From Paenibacillus whitsoniae (lineage in GTDB: Bacteria; Bacillota; Bacilli; Paenibacillales; NBRC-103111), in assembly GCF_003955665.1 (NCBI RefSeq), contig NZ_RXHU01000086.1, positions 1 through 38,962 of the forward strand: a DNA stretch of 38,962 nt, in the 5' to 3' direction. The notes beneath the pieces were generated by a model that was given only the letters and a program-made list of their open reading frames with translations, was not told the origin of the DNA and did not search any database. Positions 1-9,648 of the stretch are shown here, piece after piece. The translations under genes were made by a program, and so were the position numbers. The number at the start of each line of letters is the position of its first letter. Positions within the stretch are counted from its first letter, which is position 1.

Positions 1-528
1 CTGGCGGTGAAGCCGGGTGGTGGGGGCCGCCGCGATCGGCGCGGCGGCTTGAAGGCGCGCGCGGCGGTGCCCGCCCGCGCGGAAGTGAGCCTGGAGCCGC
101 TGGAGGCGTTCGCGGGCGAGCTGCTGCGCGGCGAGCCCTTCGCCCCTGGGCGGCTCTTGTGTTACGGCGACCACGCGTATTTGTCGCCGCTGGGGTTGCC
201 GGAGCTGCACGGCCTGAAGGTCGTGCGGCCGGGCTGGTATATCGGCGCGCTGCACCGCGGCCGATTCGAGCCGTCCCAGGCGCTGGCGCTGGGACTGCGG
301 GGGGGCGAGGCCAAGCGCGTGCTGCGCTTGGCTTTAGATGATGCGCGCGCCCTGCGCTATTTGCGGGGCGAGACGCTGGAAATCGCGGAGGATGAAATTC
401 TCCGCGAGGATGGCCAGGCAGCCAAAGGCTACTGCCTGGTTTGTTTGGACGGGCATCCCGTCGGCTGGGGGAAGTGGATCGACGGGATTTTGAAGAACGA
501 ATACCCGCCGGCATGGAGGTGGACGTAA
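1..528 (+). CDS. RsmF-type rRNA (cytosine-C5) methyltransferase, C-terminal part only
   Basis: The reading frame is open from the first base, so the gene starts before the window and only about 175 C-terminal residues are present. The last 60 residues carry the RNA-binding tail typical of RsmF/NOL1-NOP2-Sun methylases, including GWGKW and the end motif LKNEYPP-WRW. The SAM-binding catalytic domain, with its two cysteines, lies outside the window. The family methylates C5 of a cytosine in 16S rRNA. Before the tail is a Gly/Arg-rich linker of very high GC content, which looks like a low-complexity spacer. The ribosome site of the next gene (GGAGGT at 515-520) lies inside this gene, so the two are probably co-transcribed. 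The family assignment is fairly secure; the exact target base cannot be judged. Confidence 0.8.
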   Translation: MAVKPGGGGRRDRRGGLKARAAVPARAEVSLEPLEAFAGELLRGEPFAPGRLLCYGDHAYLSPLGLPELHGLKVVRPGWYIGALHRGRFEPSQALALGLRGGEAKRVLRLALDDARALRYLRGETLEIAEDEILREDGQAAKGYCLVCLDGHPVGWGKWIDGILKNEYPPAWRWT

Positions 529-531
529 GCC

Positions 532-1284
532 GTGAAGTTGACACAGCGATTGGATAAAATACTCTCGCATGTAGGCGTGGGCAGCCGTTCGGAGCTCAAG
601 CGCCTGACGAAGGAAGGCGCCATTCAGGTGAACGGCATGCGCGTGAAAGACAGCGGGATGCAGGTCAACCCAGAGCGTGATCTCATTACGGTCAACGGCG
701 AGGCTGTCCGGTACAGGGAATTCGTTTACTTGATGATGAACAAACCGCAGGGCGTTGTATCCGCGACAGAGGACAACCGCGATCGGACAGTCGTCGATTT
801 GCTGGATGACGAATATGTGCCTTTTGAAGTTTTCCCTGTAGGCCGGCTGGATAAGGATACGGAAGGGCTGCTTTTGCTGACCAATGACGGAAAGCTGGCG
901 CATAATTTGCTTTCGCCGCGCAAGCACGTGCCGAAAACATATTTTGCCCGAGTGGAATGGGAAGTGAACGAGGCGGATCGTGAAGCGTTTGCCGCTGGTG
1001 TAACGTTGGACGACGGGTATGAAACGCTGCCGGGTGAGCTTGTTATTTTGAAAACAGGTGACGCCGCGGCTGGCATTCCTTCCGAAATTGAATTGACGAT
1101 TATGGAAGGAAAGTTTCATCAGGTGAAGCGCATGTTTCAGGCGGTGGGCAAAACGGTCGTCTATTTAAAAAGAATATCCATGGGACCCTTGCAACTGGAT
1201 GTGTCTTTGGCGCTGGGGGAATCTCGGGAGCTAACCTCAGATGAACTTCAAGCACTACGTACTGCTCATGAGGTACAAAAGTAG
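532..1284 (+). CDS. RsuA/RluB-family rRNA pseudouridine synthase
   Basis: A 250-residue cytoplasmic enzyme that isomerises a specific uridine in rRNA to pseudouridine. Residues 1-48 form an S4 RNA-binding domain. The catalytic domain has the family signature GRLDKDTEGLLLLTNDG, whose Asp107 is the expected catalytic residue, and a late K-FHQVKRMF motif that is also typical. Length matches RsuA/RluB relatives (about 230-250). The start is GTG, 11 bases after GGAGGT, which sits within the upstream methyltransferase gene; only three bases separate the two genes, so this is an rRNA-modification operon. Whether the target is 16S (RsuA) or 23S rRNA (RluB/RluF) cannot be settled from the sequence. 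A terminator follows at 1345-1395. Confidence 0.9.
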   Translation: MKLTQRLDKILSHVGVGSRSELKRLTKEGAIQVNGMRVKDSGMQVNPERDLITVNGEAVRYREFVYLMMNKPQGVVSATEDNRDRTVVDLLDDEYVPFEVFPVGRLDKDTEGLLLLTNDGKLAHNLLSPRKHVPKTYFARVEWEVNEADREAFAAGVTLDDGYETLPGELVILKTGDAAAGIPSEIELTIMEGKFHQVKRMFQAVGKTVVYLKRISMGPLQLDVSLALGESRELTSDELQALRTAHEVQK

Positions 1285-1344
1285 TTTACAAATAAGATGG
1301 AATATGGTAGTTTATAGAAAATGATAGGTTATTATGTGCGGAAG

Positions 1345-1395
1345 AACCGCCTTTATCTCGTGTAGATCGCTATTCGAGGGAGAGGTGGTTTTTTT
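1345..1395 (+). terminator. Rho-independent terminator after the pseudouridine synthase
   Basis: Arms AACCGCCT (1345-1352) and AGGTGGTT (1383-1390) pair with one G-T wobble. An inner CTCG/CGAG pair lengthens the stem, and a run of seven T follows at 1389-1395. It closes the methyltransferase/pseudouridine synthase unit. Confidence 0.6.
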
Positions 1396-1424
1396 GTTTG
1401 TCTGGAAATAATGGATGTAAATGG

Positions 1425-1453
1425 TAGACGACAATGAAATAAGATGAGATACT
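1425..1453 (+). promoter_or_regulatory. Possible sigma-A promoter of the SLH-protein gene
   Basis: TAGACG (1425-1430) and GATACT (1448-1453) are 17 bases apart; each matches the sigma-A consensus at four of six positions. It lies between the upstream terminator and the ATG at 1493. Weak but well placed. Confidence 0.35.
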
Positions 1454-1492
1454 ATCACTATTAAATTGTAAACTTTTGGGGGAGTTTTGAAT

Positions 1493-2539
1493 ATGAAGAA
1501 AGTGTTGTCCATTTCTACTGCGATTGTGGTTACGTCAATCCTCGCGGGCGCGGCTGTCACGAATGGCGAATCTAGTAAAGTGAAGCTCACGGATATCGAT
1601 ACGCACTGGGGGAAGGCCGCTATTGAAAATGCCGTGGTGAAAGGCTATGTTGATGGCTTTGAGGACATGTCCTTCCGTCCTGATAACCAAGTGACCAAGG
1701 CTGAATTTATTAAAATGATTGCGGTTGCCATTGGGTTGAAAAATGGCGATGCAGGCATTGGCAGCTGGTACGCTCCCTATGTGCAAAGCATGAAAGACGC
1801 GGGGATACTGTGGGGGACGTTCAGTTCGAGTAATATGAACGAGCCGATCAAGCGCTCGGAAATGGCCGCTGTGTCGGTTCACGCCGTGGACATTAACTCC
1901 AAAGCGACGATGCTTGAAGCAACTTCGATGGGGCTGATCCAGGGGAAGAGCAACGGAGACTTGGACGAGGAGGGGGTTACAACTCGGGCGGAGTCGGTGA
2001 CGATTGTGGAGCGGGTGTTGTCGAAGCGCAAGGGCCAACCACTGCCTGTGGATCAAGCGGCTGTCGCTGCTGCGGAGATTGCTTCGACGGGGACGAATAT
2101 GAAGTCGATGGTGGGGTTGACGCCGACGGACTCGTTGGGCAAGTGGTTTCCGATTGCGCAGGGAGTGAAGGTCAAGTTTGAGAAGGTTATTATTATCGAT
2201 CCAATGAAGCCGGATCCGAATTTTAACTTGATTGATTTGGCTTTGAAGCCGCCATTTGTTAAGTTGGAAGACACCTATGTTATTGCCACTCAAATTAGGG
2301 TTTTGGTGGATTCTACAGCGGATAAGACTGGTAATTTCTACACGATGCAAACGATTGGTTTGCTTGATTCGGAAGGAACCGTAAGAGCAGTGAATAAATT
2401 CCCAGGGCTGGTTAAATATGATAAACCCGCAGAATACATTGGATGGATTTCTAATTATCATTTAAAATCTCCAATGGCAACAGGAAAAATTGCTTATGCT
2501 ATTTATGATACACAAATAGATCTAGGTATCCATAAATAG
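1493..2539 (+). CDS. Exported protein with S-layer homology (SLH) domains
   Basis: A 348-residue exported protein. Residues 1-25 are a signal peptide. About residues 28-180 hold SLH-type repeats: the first is clear (DTHWGKAAIENAVVKGYV, then F-D-SFRPDNQVTKAEF), and two weaker copies follow at about 85-130 and 135-180. SLH domains bind pyruvylated secondary cell-wall polymers and keep a protein on the cell surface. The remaining roughly 150 residues form a beta-rich domain I do not recognise. ATG 1493 was chosen over the in-frame TTG at 1487 because GGGGGAG at 1478-1484 is properly spaced only from 1493. The giant surface protein begins 16 bases after the stop codon, so the two are very likely co-transcribed, and this protein may anchor or present its neighbour. 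Confidence 0.8.
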   Translation: MKKVLSISTAIVVTSILAGAAVTNGESSKVKLTDIDTHWGKAAIENAVVKGYVDGFEDMSFRPDNQVTKAEFIKMIAVAIGLKNGDAGIGSWYAPYVQSMKDAGILWGTFSSSNMNEPIKRSEMAAVSVHAVDINSKATMLEATSMGLIQGKSNGDLDEEGVTTRAESVTIVERVLSKRKGQPLPVDQAAVAAAEIASTGTNMKSMVGLTPTDSLGKWFPIAQGVKVKFEKVIIIDPMKPDPNFNLIDLALKPPFVKLEDTYVIATQIRVLVDSTADKTGNFYTMQTIGLLDSEGTVRAVNKFPGLVKYDKPAEYIGWISNYHLKSPMATGKIAYAIYDTQIDLGIHK

Positions 2540-2555
2540 TGGGAAGTGATAACCA

Positions 2556-5500
2556 TTGAAGAAACACGTGTTTTTCGTCTTATCGCGCGTATTTCTAATT
2601 CTGCTCACTTTTGAGTTGTTTTCACCGTTGTTTTATCCGACAGAAGCCAGCGCGGCTACACAAACAACAACCAGAATCTATGTGGATTTCTCGAATCCTT
2701 CAGACGCTGGGAAATTGACCGATGATATAAAGCCACAATATTCAACATCTAAAACAAAGTCGTTGGATCTGGATTTATCGAAGTATGTGTCAGGAACAAT
2801 TGTGGGTACACCCCAATATACATTAAACGGTGCAAACCGAACATCTTTTACATCATTAAATGGATCTGTGCTGAAGATTCAAGATGCTCCTGGAGCATCC
2901 ACACCTGTGTTTGGGCAATCCGTTGCCAAGCCTGGACATTATATCTACCGCGACCCTAACGGTAAAGTATGGGCACATAAAGGTGAAGAAACCAAAGCGC
3001 TTGAATTTGATGCGAACCCGTCAACTTTCAAAGGTAATCCCGAAAGTCAATATCCAGGACTAATTCCGGATGAAGCAAGGTATCAAGAAACTACCACAAA
3101 AACGAAATATTCTGAGGAAGCAAATGGTGGGGATTTACGTTATATGCATGGATACAGTCACTATTTAATGGGGTTGGATAATTTCCCGGACTACAATACG
3201 ATTGGCTGGGCAGTGACAACGGCTTATGAAGTTTCACCTCCAAAGTATTGGTACGAAAATGCAAGTGTAATTCAGAAGGATGGTTCGGGGGCAAATGTAA
3301 CTGATAGTGATAAAATTAACACCATCATAATTTATGATGCGACCCCAACAGGTGAGACTCCGAAAGCGATACCATTTTCCTGGGGAATGGGGAAGGACAA
3401 CAAAGGTTTAATTAGGGTTAGGGAGCTTCTCGATGGAACTTTGCAAGAAGAAGATGGAGTTTACACCGAAGATGACGGCGATGCCCCCTATGGCATCACC
3501 CGAAACTACTACATGTTCGCCAACGCCAAATGGCGAGGCACCACCTACAAATACAGCTCCTACATCGACGTCGTAACCGAACCTTCCACAAAACCCGATC
3601 TCGTCCCTACAAGTATCACAACCAGCGCATCTTGCATCAAACCCAACACGAAGGTCACATTCAATTACTCCTTCAAAAACAACGGCGCTGACATTCCTTC
3701 AGGCACCCCCCTCAAAATTGAAATCAGAGCAGATGGAGCAGTGATCTCCACCAAAACTTTCTCAAGCGGAGTTTTCAACAGTCTAGCTTATGGTGGTTCC
3801 TTCGACTTTACTTTCGGCAGTTCAGGAAAAACATTTACCTTGGTTGTGAATGCTGATTATGCTATTTCTGAAATGAGCACTTCGAATAATACGCTGAATG
3901 TTCCTGTGAACACGGATTCTAGTTGTTCACCAACAGGAGCTTACATCGGCCACACTAGCGCTGACAAAGAAACCATTCCATGGAAAGACACCAACGTAGT
4001 CAAAGCTGATTGGACGATCCCAAATAGCTGCACACCCGTTCGAGGCAAATTCATTCTCACGCAGGCCACGGGTGAGTATTTCGAATACGGATGGAGTACG
4101 CTATCCAGCACTTCGATCCAAGACTTCGCTATTTTCCAGTACGGTATGATGGGGTATCTTCAATATCCTGGGAACATCCACAGCGGGCGCGTCGATATTG
4201 CTTACAAGCTGGAAGATAGCTGCGGCGGTATCTCGACGTTTACCCAAGGCAACTTTACCATAGGCAACTCCCCTCCTAACCGCCCTCCAGATTTTCAGAT
4301 TGGCTGGTTCGCCGATAGCGATTACTACAGCACAACACCAATTCCCGATGCCATTGTGGGCGATCGTCTAAACGTTAGACTTTTGCCGGAAATCCCGCCC
4401 AATCACTATGATCCCGACGATGAACTCGTCACATTTGAATGGGAATTCGCCAAAAGTTCTAGTTCTTGGATTCAAAGTTTTCCGTCCCAAGGGTGGAACA
4501 AAGGAGATGACAAGATTACTTGGCTGACCGCTCCGAACACGGTTGGCGACCACATCATCTATGCCAAAATGTGCGATCAGCAGGGGGCATGCACGGAAAA
4601 GACCGCGACCCTCAACATTATGCGCCCAGAACCTGTCCCTTGCATCAACGTCCCGAACCGCGTAGTACAAAACAGGCCTCTACCAGCAAATGCGATTAAT
4701 GGCGCATGCAGTCAGCCTGCAAAGAAAAGGACGATTGTACAGGAGTTTTGGACAAACAAATTAGCTGTTTATCCGAATATTGGGACTGAAACGATCACGC
4801 TTGAAGTGAAAGACAATTACGGCGTCATGAATTTGCCCGAAAACAAAGCGGTAAAGCAGATTAATGTCGTTGAGGATAAACCACCCTTTGCGTTGATTAA
4901 TCTTCCGCTTATTGGCGTTAGGGGAAATGTCGGCTTCAAGGATATGTCATACAGTCCTGATGGCGATGTTATCGTTTCGACTCAGGTCAGTTATCAATAC
5001 GACAGTGATAATGACGGGGATTTTGACGAGCATGCATCGGTAAGTATACCGATCACAGTTGGTGGATATGCCTCATTGCCTGCTTCGAGAGTCGGTAAAT
5101 ATCGCTTGACAGTAAAGACAACTGAGGATTGGAGCTTAACGGATACGAAACAGTTCACAATCAACATCATGAATGATTCGCCAGAAAAAACGTTTACTGT
5201 TACAAGCGCGAATCCCGAGCCTCCAATATTTAACACATCGAATGAATACGAGCCCTTAATGGCGTTTGGTGATGATTGGCTAGGGTCGAGTTTGACTAAT
5301 CCGAACTTACATAAAGTCAAGAATATTGGCTTTACGTATAGTTCGGTTACTAAAGGTTTTACGTCACACTACGGAAAAAATCCTTTCAATGCTCCTTCGT
5401 CGAATCTAGTGTTCACGCCAACAGTAGTAACTTTGGGAATGGATCAAGGGCATAGTTTTCTGGTCCCACAATTATTTGATAAGCAATATGTAGGGAATAG

Positions 5501-8500
5501 ATATGGCGTTGCTTCATTGGGCGGTTTGAGTGTAACGATCACGAAGTCGGATTATAACGGCAATACTACTTACAACGGCCAGCCTTATGCATTTGGAAAA
5601 CCAACAACACAGATCATGTATGGACTTCCTTATAATCAGAGTGCGCCGACGGCTAGCAATCCTGGCAATTATCTGTATATGGATGCTAAAGGGGGGACGT
5701 ATTCACTTTCGTGTCGCTACTATTATGCCGACTATGATGAAGACGACGATGTTTATAAGTATTGGTGCGATTATTCGAGGATATCTGCCGATGGAACCAC
5801 ATCTTGGGTAAAGAGTTTCTTTTCTAGTTATAGTGGTGTTTTGAACTCCTTTCTATTACCGAGGAATTCCGCGGAAGTGGGTTCGCCACAATTCATGGAA
5901 GTCAATGATGATGGCACGAAAATAAAACTTCCCGCAAATGCATTTGGAACGCCGTGCTATTATAGTTGTGGAACGGATACATCGAAATGGTATGACGTTG
6001 AAACAGGGCAAGAAGTTCCGACTGCATCCATTGTTAAACCGAATACTTATGTGGCAACCTATGAGGATGACGATGTTGTTGTCGTCGGACATAGCGATCA
6101 AAATCAAACCAGCTCATCTTGGAGTAATAGTAGCACTACAAGCAACTATAGCTCCACATCAAAAGGGACTGTCACGAATTATGTAACATCGTACAACAAG
6201 CATACAGGTGCAACCGTAAGACTTGATCTCGGAACGTTTAACTGGGACGATTTTGAAAGGCAAACAGGTGGCGATGGGAATTATTTGACAGGAGTCGAGA
6301 ACACGGGTCGTACATACATGAGGGACATAAGGTTTGTTACCTCTGCTGATGGATATATTTATGTCGTTGACGGTTTGAATAAAATCGTCGTCATAAATAA
6401 ATATGCAACGAAATTAGCGGAGTATACGACAGCAGGAACTCGGGTATATAACGAGCATACATATGCCGTTACGTACATCGACAAGAAGATCTCCATTGAT
6501 GGGGCAGGGTTCGGGGCAAACGGCGAGTTTTATATGATTGCTCATGAGCGCTATTTTAAGGACCGTCGATACAATCTTCACTGGCAATCTTGTGGTTCGT
6601 GTAGTTCGGGTGGTTATATCGATTCTTATCAGGATGATTATACAGGTTCATACGAGAAGTATTATTATTACACGATCAAAGGAACTGTAGCGTCTACGCC
6701 TGGCTATGCAGAAAACGAAACTGGACAGACGATGAAAAAGAATACGGATTTAGCTGACGCGGACTATTATTTTGACTTTGCTCAATTGACGCCGAATTAC
6801 AGCGAAAGATCACCTTCGGGCTTTTTATTCAGAGCGAAGAACAACAATAACATGTATCGGTTAGAATTGAATTCAAATCGGTTATCATTATCAAAAATCG
6901 TTAATGGAGTCCGAACTGAAATTAGAAACACAGTGATTGGTTTAAATACCACTGGTTTTACGAATTTCAAGGTTTCAGTGAGGGGTTCGAAAATCAAGGT
7001 GAGAATGGGTCCGAATCCAGTATTTGATGTAACGGATACAACGTTTGATACGGGAACATATGGTGCATTCATCGGGGCGTATGGCTCTCACTTCCGCAAT
7101 GTTGTTGTCAAAGTCCCTATTGCCGATAACCAAAAAATCGATGACATGGGAATTGCGGGAGAAGCACTTACATATACGACCGATTTCCAAGATCCCGAAA
7201 CGGATCCGGAAATAAAGTCGAAAGAGAAGTGGAAGTACGAGCATATGGATGCGACGAAATTTTTAGATGCGGGTGATGGGCGCAGCGGGGTATCCATTTT
7301 CAATAACCAAACGGTTACAGGTGATCCTGTAACGATTCTCGATAAAGTTGGCGTATATAGAATTACAGCAACTGGAACGGATGATCCCGCGCCAACCGGA
7401 TATGCTTTTCCAGATTCGACATTCGCTATGTATCAATCTGATTCAGATCCTTATTCCCGAAACGTTCTTATTCATCGCAGGCCAATTGCTCTAATCTCGT
7501 GTTCACAAGATATCTATTATGCTGTGACGTGCGATGATACCCAAAGTTATGATCCTGATAGATGGTTAAACACTTGGACATATTCAACGGAGCCGACCGG
7601 GGTTAATTACGCGACGACGAAAGGGATTGTTGATCGAAGATATGAGTACACAATGCCTGATGGAACGACAAATTCAGGATTGATTAATCGCGTAAAAGAA
7701 ATGGGAATGTATACATTTAGGGTTGCAGTGAAGGATGAGTATGGCGCTTGGAGTGATTGGGCGGAAAGCTATATTTGGCTCAATGCACCACCACTTAATC
7801 ACGCACCCTTTGTTGATTTGACCAATCCAACGGGGACGTATGAAAATCCGTCTGGCGCGCCTTCTGCTAACCCTACATTCACTTGGAATGCTGTAGACTT
7901 TGATGCAGATAGTGTGATAGCTGGATATGAACTTGATATTCAGTATTACTATTATAATTATTACTCAAACCCTCAGTGGTACTGGGTTAGCCAATCTTCC
8001 ATCATTACAGGAACTACGGATTTGAAGTCAGATGGAAATGTCGTGGCTATGAGTAGACAGGTTAACTTTCCTCTAGACAGCACAAGGACTTACAAGGTCA
8101 GGGTGAGAGTAAAGGACGAGAAAGGTGCGTGGTCTGAATGGTCTGAGAAATTTATGCGGAGTGGGTATCCCCCGTCTGCTCAGATTACATTCCCTAACGG
8201 GACTCAATCGAATCCAACAATAATAACAGACGGATTATTAAAACTTTCCTTCAACCAATCCGATCCGGATGTTCCTACGATCTACACCAGTTATCAATAT
8301 CGCATATTGGATGAGTACGGCACTCAACTTAAGATTTCGTATTATGCTGGAGGTCCTGAATACGATGCTATAGGAACTGGGAGTTATGCGCATGGGTGCT
8401 ACTGGGAAAGTGATGGATCTTATTGGACAGGATGTAACTATCAAACCAATGCGAACAGTTGGACAATGCATCCGGTTGAGTATTGGCAGTTAAAATATCT

Positions 8501-9602
8501 AGTCAAGCAAACTGGACCGTACCAGGTTCAAGTTAAAGTGAGTGATGGGCGCTATTGGTCTGATTGGTCAAATGCTGGGTGGTTTACGAATAACAGCCCA
8601 CCTGTGGCGACAATGATTGAACCGAATGGAACGGAAGCACATCCAACGTTCTTCAATTCTTTGAGACCGACTTTTAGGTGGAGTCAAACAGATCCCGATC
8701 CAGTCACGACCTTCTCGTATTTTCAACTGCAAATTACGAATGAAGCGAACGATGTCATGCTTGTTGACACAGGACAATTTTATCAAGGTTCAACTTCAGG
8801 TGTAGGTGTATGGACCCCCACAGAGGACCTTCCTGCAGGACAAAAGCTTCGCGTCCGAGTCCGCGTATTCGATGGCATCACTTGGTCTGAATACTCTCCA
8901 CAAACCTGGTTCTTTATTAACAGGCCGCCGGTTGCCGATTTTAGCTGGATGCCTCAGCCGGTATGGGAAGGGGATGACGTCTATGTGATTAATGCTGCCT
9001 CGGATCCGGATGGTGATGTATTGACGTATGCGTGGACAGTTGAAAGGCCGGACGGTTCGGTAAACATATATACCACGGAACATATAACGGATAGGTTTTC
9101 CGTGCCTGGTTATTATCGGGTTTCACTAACGGCTTCAGACGGCAGACTCTCGCATACTGCGGCCAAAACGATAGAGGTTCTTCCGCTTACGATTCATTCG
9201 GACGTGACGTATACGGAGCAATGGAGGATGCTGCATGAGCGGAGCGGGCATCAAACGGCAGCGGTGCCGAAGCAATTTTATTCGGGGGAGGTTCTGGTGT
9301 TAACGAGTCGCAGTGCGCCGGCTCCTGTGGATGAGGTGTCCGCATGGTTGGACACGGTGGGGCTGGATGGGCATTCGCTTTTTGTAATGACGCAGCTCCA
9401 AGTGTCGTTAGGGGATAGCACGTTATTCCTGGGGGAATTGTACGATAGCAGGCTCCAATCTTTCACGCAAGGATTGCCGAATGGCCTGCAAACGATACAT
9501 TTTAAAATTCGTTATCGCAACGGAGTTGTGAAAACAGAAGACATTCCGATCGATATCATTGGAAATGTCCATGCGTCTGTCGGAGTTCATCGTGTTCAAT
9601 AG
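2556..9602 (+). CDS. Giant modular exported protein (CARDB, PKD and fibronectin-like modules)
   Basis: A 2348-residue exported protein starting with TTG after a GGGAAGTG ribosome site. Residues 1-34 are a signal peptide ending ASA-A. A CARDB-like domain spans about 346-452. PKD/Ig-like modules follow at about 560-690 and 777-870. About 1140-1340 shows blade-like stretches resembling a beta-propeller (for example GYIYVVDGLNK near 1260). Residues 1399-1518 look like a concanavalin/LamG-type domain. From about 1730 come fibronectin-III-like modules, each ending in a WS-DE-WS type motif (about 1730, 1857, 2000 and 2109). A PKD domain (VADFSW, SDPDGD) is at 2124-2208. The final 140 residues are unrecognised. 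There is no catalytic motif, LPxTG anchor or SLH domain of its own. It is probably a carbohydrate-binding or structural surface protein held by the SLH partner just upstream. Close cysteine pairs and a C-rich codon block near 3.5 kb are unusual. Confidence 0.85.
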   Translation: MKKHVFFVLSRVFLILLTFELFSPLFYPTEASAATQTTTRIYVDFSNPSDAGKLTDDIKPQYSTSKTKSLDLDLSKYVSGTIVGTPQYTLNGANRTSFTSLNGSVLKIQDAPGASTPVFGQSVAKPGHYIYRDPNGKVWAHKGEETKALEFDANPSTFKGNPESQYPGLIPDEARYQETTTKTKYSEEANGGDLRYMHGYSHYLMGLDNFPDYNTIGWAVTTAYEVSPPKYWYENASVIQKDGSGANVTDSDKINTIIIYDATPTGETPKAIPFSWGMGKDNKGLIRVRELLDGTLQEEDGVYTEDDGDAPYGITRNYYMFANAKWRGTTYKYSSYIDVVTEPSTKPDLVPTSITTSASCIKPNTKVTFNYSFKNNGADIPSGTPLKIEIRADGAVISTKTFSSGVFNSLAYGGSFDFTFGSSGKTFTLVVNADYAISEMSTSNNTLNVPVNTDSSCSPTGAYIGHTSADKETIPWKDTNVVKADWTIPNSCTPVRGKFILTQATGEYFEYGWSTLSSTSIQDFAIFQYGMMGYLQYPGNIHSGRVDIAYKLEDSCGGISTFTQGNFTIGNSPPNRPPDFQIGWFADSDYYSTTPIPDAIVGDRLNVRLLPEIPPNHYDPDDELVTFEWEFAKSSSSWIQSFPSQGWNKGDDKITWLTAPNTVGDHIIYAKMCDQQGACTEKTATLNIMRPEPVPCINVPNRVVQNRPLPANAINGACSQPAKKRTIVQEFWTNKLAVYPNIGTETITLEVKDNYGVMNLPENKAVKQINVVEDKPPFALINLPLIGVRGNVGFKDMSYSPDGDVIVSTQVSYQYDSDNDGDFDEHASVSIPITVGGYASLPASRVGKYRLTVKTTEDWSLTDTKQFTINIMNDSPEKTFTVTSANPEPPIFNTSNEYEPLMAFGDDWLGSSLTNPNLHKVKNIGFTYSSVTKGFTSHYGKNPFNAPSSNLVFTPTVVTLGMDQGHSFLVPQLFDKQYVGNRYGVASLGGLSVTITKSDYNGNTTYNGQPYAFGKPTTQIMYGLPYNQSAPTASNPGNYLYMDAKGGTYSLSCRYYYADYDEDDDVYKYWCDYSRISADGTTSWVKSFFSSYSGVLNSFLLPRNSAEVGSPQFMEVNDDGTKIKLPANAFGTPCYYSCGTDTSKWYDVETGQEVPTASIVKPNTYVATYEDDDVVVVGHSDQNQTSSSWSNSSTTSNYSSTSKGTVTNYVTSYNKHTGATVRLDLGTFNWDDFERQTGGDGNYLTGVENTGRTYMRDIRFVTSADGYIYVVDGLNKIVVINKYATKLAEYTTAGTRVYNEHTYAVTYIDKKISIDGAGFGANGEFYMIAHERYFKDRRYNLHWQSCGSCSSGGYIDSYQDDYTGSYEKYYYYTIKGTVASTPGYAENETGQTMKKNTDLADADYYFDFAQLTPNYSERSPSGFLFRAKNNNNMYRLELNSNRLSLSKIVNGVRTEIRNTVIGLNTTGFTNFKVSVRGSKIKVRMGPNPVFDVTDTTFDTGTYGAFIGAYGSHFRNVVVKVPIADNQKIDDMGIAGEALTYTTDFQDPETDPEIKSKEKWKYEHMDATKFLDAGDGRSGVSIFNNQTVTGDPVTILDKVGVYRITATGTDDPAPTGYAFPDSTFAMYQSDSDPYSRNVLIHRRPIALISCSQDIYYAVTCDDTQSYDPDRWLNTWTYSTEPTGVNYATTKGIVDRRYEYTMPDGTTNSGLINRVKEMGMYTFRVAVKDEYGAWSDWAESYIWLNAPPLNHAPFVDLTNPTGTYENPSGAPSANPTFTWNAVDFDADSVIAGYELDIQYYYYNYYSNPQWYWVSQSSIITGTTDLKSDGNVVAMSRQVNFPLDSTRTYKVRVRVKDEKGAWSEWSEKFMRSGYPPSAQITFPNGTQSNPTIITDGLLKLSFNQSDPDVPTIYTSYQYRILDEYGTQLKISYYAGGPEYDAIGTGSYAHGCYWESDGSYWTGCNYQTNANSWTMHPVEYWQLKYLVKQTGPYQVQVKVSDGRYWSDWSNAGWFTNNSPPVATMIEPNGTEAHPTFFNSLRPTFRWSQTDPDPVTTFSYFQLQITNEANDVMLVDTGQFYQGSTSGVGVWTPTEDLPAGQKLRVRVRVFDGITWSEYSPQTWFFINRPPVADFSWMPQPVWEGDDVYVINAASDPDGDVLTYAWTVERPDGSVNIYTTEHITDRFSVPGYYRVSLTASDGRLSHTAAKTIEVLPLTIHSDVTYTEQWRMLHERSGHQTAAVPKQFYSGEVLVLTSRSAPAPVDEVSAWLDTVGLDGHSLFVMTQLQVSLGDSTLFLGELYDSRLQSFTQGLPNGLQTIHFKIRYRNGVVKTEDIPIDIIGNVHASVGVHRVQ

Positions 9603-9605
9603 ATA

Positions 9606-9614
9606 TGGTACAAT
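9606..9614 (+). promoter_or_regulatory. Possible extended -10 promoter of the HAD phosphatase gene
   Basis: TGGTACAAT is an extended -10 element (TG, one base, TACAAT) directly after the stop codon of the giant gene. The expected -35 region at about 9586 matches poorly, as is usual for extended -10 promoters. Confidence 0.35.
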
Positions 9615-9648
9615 AGGTCGATAGAAGCGAACAAAGGAGCGAGGAAGG

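Noticed and set aside
1535..2461. 308-codon open frame opposite the SLH protein
   Set aside because: Arg/His-rich shadow with no recognisable domain; the SLH motifs on the other strand are clear.
2556..9602. Giant protein as a polymorphic toxin or RHS/YD-repeat protein
   Set aside because: There are no YD repeats, no RHS core motif and no toxin-like C-terminal domain or immunity gene after it; the next gene is an ordinary HAD phosphatase.
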